NCBI GenBank assembly: GCA_017608985.1
Contig: JAFCEV010000009.1
Coordinates: 1 to 17,370, forward strand
DNA: 17,370 bases
Source: Candidatus Pacearchaeota archaeon
Lineage (GTDB): Archaea > Nanobdellota > Nanobdellia > Pacearchaeales > GW2011-AR1
Direction of reading: 5' to 3'
The notes below the pieces were generated by a model. It was not told the DNA's origin, did no database searches, and saw nothing but the letters and a program-made list of their open reading frames with translations. The position numbers and the translations under genes are program-made. Shown here one piece after another: positions 14,070 through 17,370 of the stretch. Position 1 is the first letter of the stretch. Every line of letters starts with the position of its first letter.

Positions 14070-15302
14070 CTACCATGTCTTCTTTCTTTTTAAAAATTTA
14101 GTTAGTGAAATTATAAGAATTACAGGATATATCAATAAATAAAAAATCATATAAAATCCAAGAGTAAAAACACCTACTTGTTTATATCCCTTTTCTTTTA
14201 CATTAGATAATGCTATAAGTGTGAAAAAAAGCCCCATTAAAAAAAGAGTCAACCCCAAAAAGATAATAACATGCGGAGTAAGATTTATCTCTCTCAAAGT
14301 TAGGATAGCAGTCTGAGTTCCTATAGAATATTTAGTAGATAAATAATCAACAATAACTTCTCTGGCAATTCTGTAGACTAAAATAAATATTCCAAAAAGC
14401 CCCAAAACCCAAGATAAAATGAAAAAAGGAAGAATAAATATTCCTAGCATACCTTTCTTCTTTAAAAAGTTTTTTTTATATTTAAAGATAGTTTGTAAAC
14501 CCCCCATATTCCAGCGATTCCTTTGATTAAGCCAGTCTTTTATTCTGTCTGGAGCAATAGTATAAACTCTTGAAGGTACACACATCTTTACTTTCCAATC
14601 ATGTACCTGTAAATTCCAAGTTATTTCTATATCTTCTGTCAAATTATTTTCATCAAACCCTCCCACATCTTCAAATGCAGTTTTTCTATAAATAGCCAAT
14701 GGACCAGGAGTTACATAAATTGAATCAATAAATTCTAGTAACTTCCTGCTGAATTTTATTACCTTATATTCAATTGCCTGCAACTTTTCAATAAATTTAT
14801 TCCTGTTTTTAACCAAAACTGTTGAAGTAATTGCTCCAACTTGAGAATCATTAAAAAAACCAATCATTTTAGTCACAGAGCCTTTTAAAGGATATGAATC
14901 AGCATCTGTAAAGCCAATTAATTCAGTTTTGACAAATTTAGCCCCATAATTTTTTGCTCCAGCAGCTTTTCCTGTGTTTTTAGGAGTCTGCACAGCCATA
15001 ACTTTAGAATATTTAGCAGCATATTCTTTTATAATTTTATAAGAATTATCAGTGCTACAATCATCTACTACAATTATCTTTTTTAGATTTTTATATCCTG
15101 AATTCAGAAGAGCCTCTATAGTTCCCCCGATATTTTCCTCTTCATTATAACACGGAACAACTATGCTCAGTGAATAATTCTTTTTTGCCCTTGGATAATA
15201 AAAAAATTTCTGCTTATTTTGGAAATAAATTAAAAGAAACAGAAATAAGAAATATAGGGTGATAAATATATACACTAAAAATACAATTGTTATAAAGTCC
15301 AT
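14070..15302 (-). CDS. Membrane GT2-family processive glycosyltransferase
   Basis: Inverting glycosyltransferase of the cellulose/chitin/hyaluronan/poly-N-acetylglucosamine synthase type, which polymerises sugars from nucleotide donors and may export the chain. In the 410-residue protein, one N-terminal membrane helix precedes the GT-A domain. That domain has SLSIVVPCYNEEENIGGTIE, the donor-binding DDCS (80-83), the metal motif DAD (133-135), the catalytic-base region TED (222-224) and the processivity motif QRNRW (260-264). About four membrane helices follow. I chose ATG 15300-15302; a TTG nine bases earlier is also in frame but less likely. The downstream thioredoxin-like membrane protein is probably co-transcribed. 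The sugar is unknown. Confidence 0.9.
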   Translation of the reverse strand: MDFITIVFLVYIFITLYFLFLFLLIYFQNKQKFFYYPRAKKNYSLSIVVPCYNEEENIGGTIEALLNSGYKNLKKIIVVDDCSTDNSYKIIKEYAAKYSKVMAVQTPKNTGKAAGAKNYGAKFVKTELIGFTDADSYPLKGSVTKMIGFFNDSQVGAITSTVLVKNRNKFIEKLQAIEYKVIKFSRKLLEFIDSIYVTPGPLAIYRKTAFEDVGGFDENNLTEDIEITWNLQVHDWKVKMCVPSRVYTIAPDRIKDWLNQRNRWNMGGLQTIFKYKKNFLKKKGMLGIFILPFFILSWVLGLFGIFILVYRIAREVIVDYLSTKYSIGTQTAILTLREINLTPHVIIFLGLTLFLMGLFFTLIALSNVKEKGYKQVGVFTLGFYMIFYLLIYPVILIISLTKFLKRKKTW

Positions 15303-15328
15303 TTTCTGCAATTCAACTAGAAGTTCAC

Positions 15329-15340
15329 TCTTTTAAAAGA
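15329..15340 (-). promoter_or_regulatory. TATA-like palindrome before the glycosyltransferase gene
   Basis: The perfect 12-mer TCTTTTAAAAGA is centred 33 bases upstream of the chosen ATG and fits a TATA box for a transcript starting a few bases before that codon. Confidence 0.5.
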
Positions 15341-15385
15341 TTATTGGAGTAGATTAATATTGTTAAAAAGGTTTGAAAAACAGGA

Positions 15386-15907
15386 TTAAGGAGATGAATT
15401 CTCAGAGCCAATACTAAAATAATCATAAAAATCATTGCTCAGACTAAGCTCATAAGTATGCCCTGTCTTTTTCTTTTTTATCAGATCTAAATCAGAAAAT
15501 TTTTTTATGTGCTCATATGCCTTGTTTCCCCTAATTTTAATTATTACTGACTGCTTAATTGGCTGTTTAAAAGCTATAATCGCGAGAGTTTCCTGCTCTG
15601 CCTTTGAAAACTCAGCACTTCCTGTAGTTAATTTATTTACTAAATGAGAATAGTCTGGCCTTATATCCATTTTCCATAAGTCCTTTTTTTCAATAATTTC
15701 AATTGCAGAATCTTCAGAATTATATTTTTTTTTAAGTTTGCCTATAAGTTCAGAAATAACTACGGGATTTAAATCAGAAAGAGCCACTAGTTCCTGCATT
15801 GATAAAAATCTTCCAGAAATAAAAAATATCGCTTCTAAGATTTTCATATTTTCTTTTCTCTTTTCATAATCTTGTCGGGTGTTATGGCTGTTAATTGCTT
15901 CATTCAT
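15386..15907 (-). CDS. scpB: Segregation and condensation protein ScpB
   Basis: Winged-helix kite subunit that, with ScpA and Smc, forms the condensin-like complex compacting and segregating chromosomes. The 173 residues show the family's two winged helices. The first begins MKILEAIFFISGRFLSMQEL (21-40); the second contains the signature FSKAEQETLAIIAFKQPIKQ followed by IIKIRGNKAYEHIKKF and DLDLIKKKKTGHTYELS. The first 20 residues are an extra polar leader. A TATA element centred 25 bases before the ATG supports this start as leaderless, even though M21 is where homology begins. No scpA or smc lies in the window. Confidence 0.92.
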   Translation of the reverse strand: MNEAINSHNTRQDYEKRKENMKILEAIFFISGRFLSMQELVALSDLNPVVISELIGKLKKKYNSEDSAIEIIEKKDLWKMDIRPDYSHLVNKLTTGSAEFSKAEQETLAIIAFKQPIKQSVIIKIRGNKAYEHIKKFSDLDLIKKKKTGHTYELSLSNDFYDYFSIGSENSSP

Positions 15908-15925
15908 ATTTCAAATAAAGAGGCG

Positions 15926-15940
15926 GGATTTATAAGCATT
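15926..15940 (-). promoter_or_regulatory. TATA box of scpB
   Basis: On the minus strand GCTTATAAATC is centred about 25 bases upstream of the ATG at 15907 and touches the end of the upstream membrane-protein gene (stop at 15939), so scpB probably has its own leaderless transcript. Confidence 0.65.
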
Positions 15941-16541
15941 ATCTCTTAGAAGATTTTTTAATAATCCAATTTACAAGATAATTTAAAGGAATCACAAAGA
16001 CTAAAAAATAAAATAAAAATATAAATATGGGGTATAAGGAAACATTAGGGATAAATTCCAAACAAGGTTTAAAAAAACAATTTAAATTATATTGGCTACC
16101 AAAATAAATTACAAAAGGAAATAAAATAGCTGTATGCAAAAGAGCTCCTTTCCAAGCAAATTTTTCTTGTTTATTCAAAATTAAAATAGCAATAAACCCC
16201 AAAGGTAAAGTTAAAAAATGGACTAATAAACTAATTACATTAATAAATTGTGAATCATAAATTAAATATGCGGATGTTCCAGGGATGATTATGCCAAAAA
16301 AAGCATATAATAATAAAGCAATTATCCAAATAAATTGCCCAAAAAATAAAAATATAAATTCTGCGATTAACCAAAAACTACTCCTAAATAAAATAGCAAT
16401 TCCCATAAAAAGCAGAACATGATTACAAAGCCAAAAAACATGGATAGGTTCAAAAAAAATTACTTGTATAATTCGTATAAGACCAAGCACAACGAGAAAA
16501 ACACCAATAATATTTAACCAATCACTCTTTTTTATGTTCAT
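15939..16541 (-). CDS. Polytopic membrane protein of unknown function
   Basis: A 200-residue, very hydrophobic protein with about six membrane helices, approximately at 10-29, 36-51, 55-84, 100-121, 132-150 and 168-192. Motifs include FWLCNHVLLFMGIAILFRSS with an N-H pair inside a helix, and a pair of cysteines in the loop NLNCFFKPC. The end is basic (KKSSKR), consistent with a cytoplasmic C-terminus. The polar N-H and Q residues inside membrane segments could bind a substrate, cofactor or metal, but I recognise no family. It is divergent from the deacetylase-like gene across only 51 bases. Confidence 0.75.
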   Translation of the reverse strand: MNIKKSDWLNIIGVFLVVLGLIRIIQVIFFEPIHVFWLCNHVLLFMGIAILFRSSFWLIAEFIFLFFGQFIWIIALLLYAFFGIIIPGTSAYLIYDSQFINVISLLVHFLTLPLGFIAILILNKQEKFAWKGALLHTAILFPFVIYFGSQYNLNCFFKPCLEFIPNVSLYPIFIFLFYFLVFVIPLNYLVNWIIKKSSKR

Positions 16542-16557
16542 AAAAAAAACAAAGAAA

Positions 16558-16574
16558 GAATATTTTAAAAAACT
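16558..16574. promoter_or_regulatory. Shared bidirectional TATA region
   Basis: The single AT element TATTTTAAAAAA lies about 25 bases before the ATG at 16541 (minus) and about 27 bases before the ATG at 16593 (plus). It reads as a TATA box in both directions, so the two genes may compete for one factor-binding site. Confidence 0.5.
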
Positions 16575-16592
16575 ATCAATTCTATTAACAAT

Positions 16593-17057
16593 ATGAAAAA
16601 AGTCTTGATAATTTTATTTATAATTGTTAGCTTATTGATTCTCTTATTTTTAATAAGAACATTAAGCCCAAAAGAAATTGATGATGTTACTCCTGCATTT
16701 TTTTGCGCAGAAGAACTTTTAGAAAAAAGCGACATTCTTTTTATAATTCCAAAATTCAATAATCAATCAATTTCTGAAAATCCAGAATGGTGTGAATATA
16801 TTTTAAGTTTAAACAAAACATTGGGTTTGCATGGAGTTTATCATGAATATAGGGAATTTGAAATTGATAGAAATCAGGAATATCTCCAAGAAGGCATAGA
16901 CGAATTTAAAGCTTGTTTTGGATACGGGCCTACGCTTTTCAAACCTCCTCAATTAAGAATCTCCAAAAATAATAGAAAATTAATAAAGCAAAACAATATG
17001 ACTTTAAAAACAATTCCAAACAAAATCATTCATAAAATTTATCATTGTCCTTACTGA
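16593..17057 (+). CDS. Membrane-anchored polysaccharide-deacetylase-like protein, possibly truncated
   Basis: A 154-residue protein with an N-terminal membrane anchor (about 3-22), then motifs of the NodB/DUF2334-type deacetylase fold. IDDVTP has D30 and D31 (catalytic and metal aspartates), LHGVYHEYREF has the H-x-x-x-H metal pair H80/H84, and CFGYGPTLFKPPQLRIS resembles the later R/K-PP motif. It ends IIHKIYHCPY. Such enzymes remove acetyl groups from N-acetylated sugars outside the cell. The protein is short: family members usually continue past this histidine, so the 3' end may be cut near 17050-17063, where a foreign-looking fragment begins in the same frame after two stops. A polysaccharide role would fit the GT2 gene nearby. 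Confidence 0.65.
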   Translation: MKKVLIILFIIVSLLILLFLIRTLSPKEIDDVTPAFFCAEELLEKSDILFIIPKFNNQSISENPEWCEYILSLNKTLGLHGVYHEYREFEIDRNQEYLQEGIDEFKACFGYGPTLFKPPQLRISKNNRKLIKQNNMTLKTIPNKIIHKIYHCPY

Positions 17058-17063
17058 TTCTAG

Positions 17064-17342
17064 AATATACTTTCTTATAAAATAGAGAACTTTTCTATAG
17101 GGGCTGGACCAACCATATCTACCTTAAACATTTCAGCTAGAGGAGGAGGTTTTGCATCAAAATACAATCTTTCAGAGAACTATTCTAAATTAGGTTTTAG
17201 CCTTGATATGAGATATTTTATTCCTATTAAGAACGATTTAGGTGTGGTTTTATTTGGGAGATATACACATATGAAAAAAGATAAAGACGAATGGCCTGAA
17301 TCATTAGGAACTACTAGACTAGGTTTAGGACTTCAATTCTAA
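17064..17342 (+). pseudogene. 3' end of an outer-membrane beta-barrel-like protein, no start
   Basis: After TGA (17055-17057) and TAG (17061-17063) the same frame stays open for 92 codons to TAA (17340-17342). There is no early ATG, so only the end of a protein is present. It shows alternating hydrophobic/polar beta strands with aromatic girdle residues: NFSIGAGPTISTLNISA, YSKLGFSLDMRYFIPI, DLGVVLFGRYTHM and a final TTRLGLGLQF. A terminal phenylalanine after such strands is the insertion signal of bacterial outer-membrane proteins. Archaea of this kind have no such membrane, so this is either transferred debris or a join to bacterial DNA near the window's right end. The last 28 bases hold nothing I can name. 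Confidence 0.6.
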
Positions 17343-17370
17343 ACCCTAAATCAAAATAGCACCAATTCCG

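Noticed and set aside
15303..15311. TTG at 15309-15311 as the start of the glycosyltransferase
   Set aside because: An ATG nine bases downstream is in frame, directly before the first membrane helix, and at a plausible distance from the TATA-like palindrome.
1..17370. CRISPR arrays, insertion sequences, integrases or att sites
   Set aside because: No regularly spaced repeats, transposase-like genes or paired terminal repeats were seen; the only tandem repeat is the 52-base unit after tfs.

Overview
The window is an AT-rich stretch of an archaeal genome, most likely a DPANN lineage of the Woesearchaeota/Pacearchaeota type. The archaeal signature genes are a VAT/CDC48-type ATPase, transcription factor S, RNA polymerase subunit L (Rpo11), an MBF1-like factor, RadB, an Nre repair protein, an archaeal type IA topoisomerase and an S26B signal peptidase. 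Starts are often leaderless, with TATA-like elements about 25 bases upstream of the ATG, and intergenic spaces are short. The DPANN placement is inferred from protein style only; no 16S gene is present.

Layout. (1) 1-2676, minus: a zinc-ribbon/AbrB-like regulator whose stop codon abuts the start of a CDC48 ATPase; the ATPase runs off the left edge. A cluster of palindromes lies upstream. (2) 2847-4241, plus: signal peptidase, TFS and a 47-residue membrane peptide. A 52-base tandem duplication copies the end of tfs and an 11-bp hairpin. (3) 4262-5777, minus: tRNA-Lys(CUU), a small lysine-rich ORF, a broken C-terminal fragment of a family X DNA polymerase, a minimal Hsp20 and a very basic two-tailed protein. 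(4) 5892-9397: a winged-helix regulator, a calcineurin-like phosphoesterase and topoisomerase I. (5) 9616-12073, minus: radB, a PIN-like gene and nre, with overlapping reading frames, a compact DNA-repair operon. (6) 12304-13361, minus: rpo11 and an MBF1-like factor. (7) 13415-15302, minus: a processive GT2 glycosyltransferase followed by a membrane-anchored thioredoxin-fold-like protein. (8) 15386-16541, minus: scpB and a polytopic membrane protein, divergent from a plus-strand polysaccharide-deacetylase-like gene. (9) 17064-17342, plus: the end of an outer-membrane beta-barrel-like protein without a start, which is out of place in an archaeon and may mark a recombination or assembly junction.

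Together the genes serve information processing (transcription, supercoiling, repair, chromosome segregation), protein quality control and secretion, plus an envelope polysaccharide section at the right. The most interesting points are the coupled RadB / PIN-like / Nre operon, the palindrome array before the zinc-ribbon AbrB gene, the tandem terminator-like duplication, the PolX relic and the beta-barrel fragment at the right end. I saw no CRISPR array, insertion sequence, integrase or rRNA.
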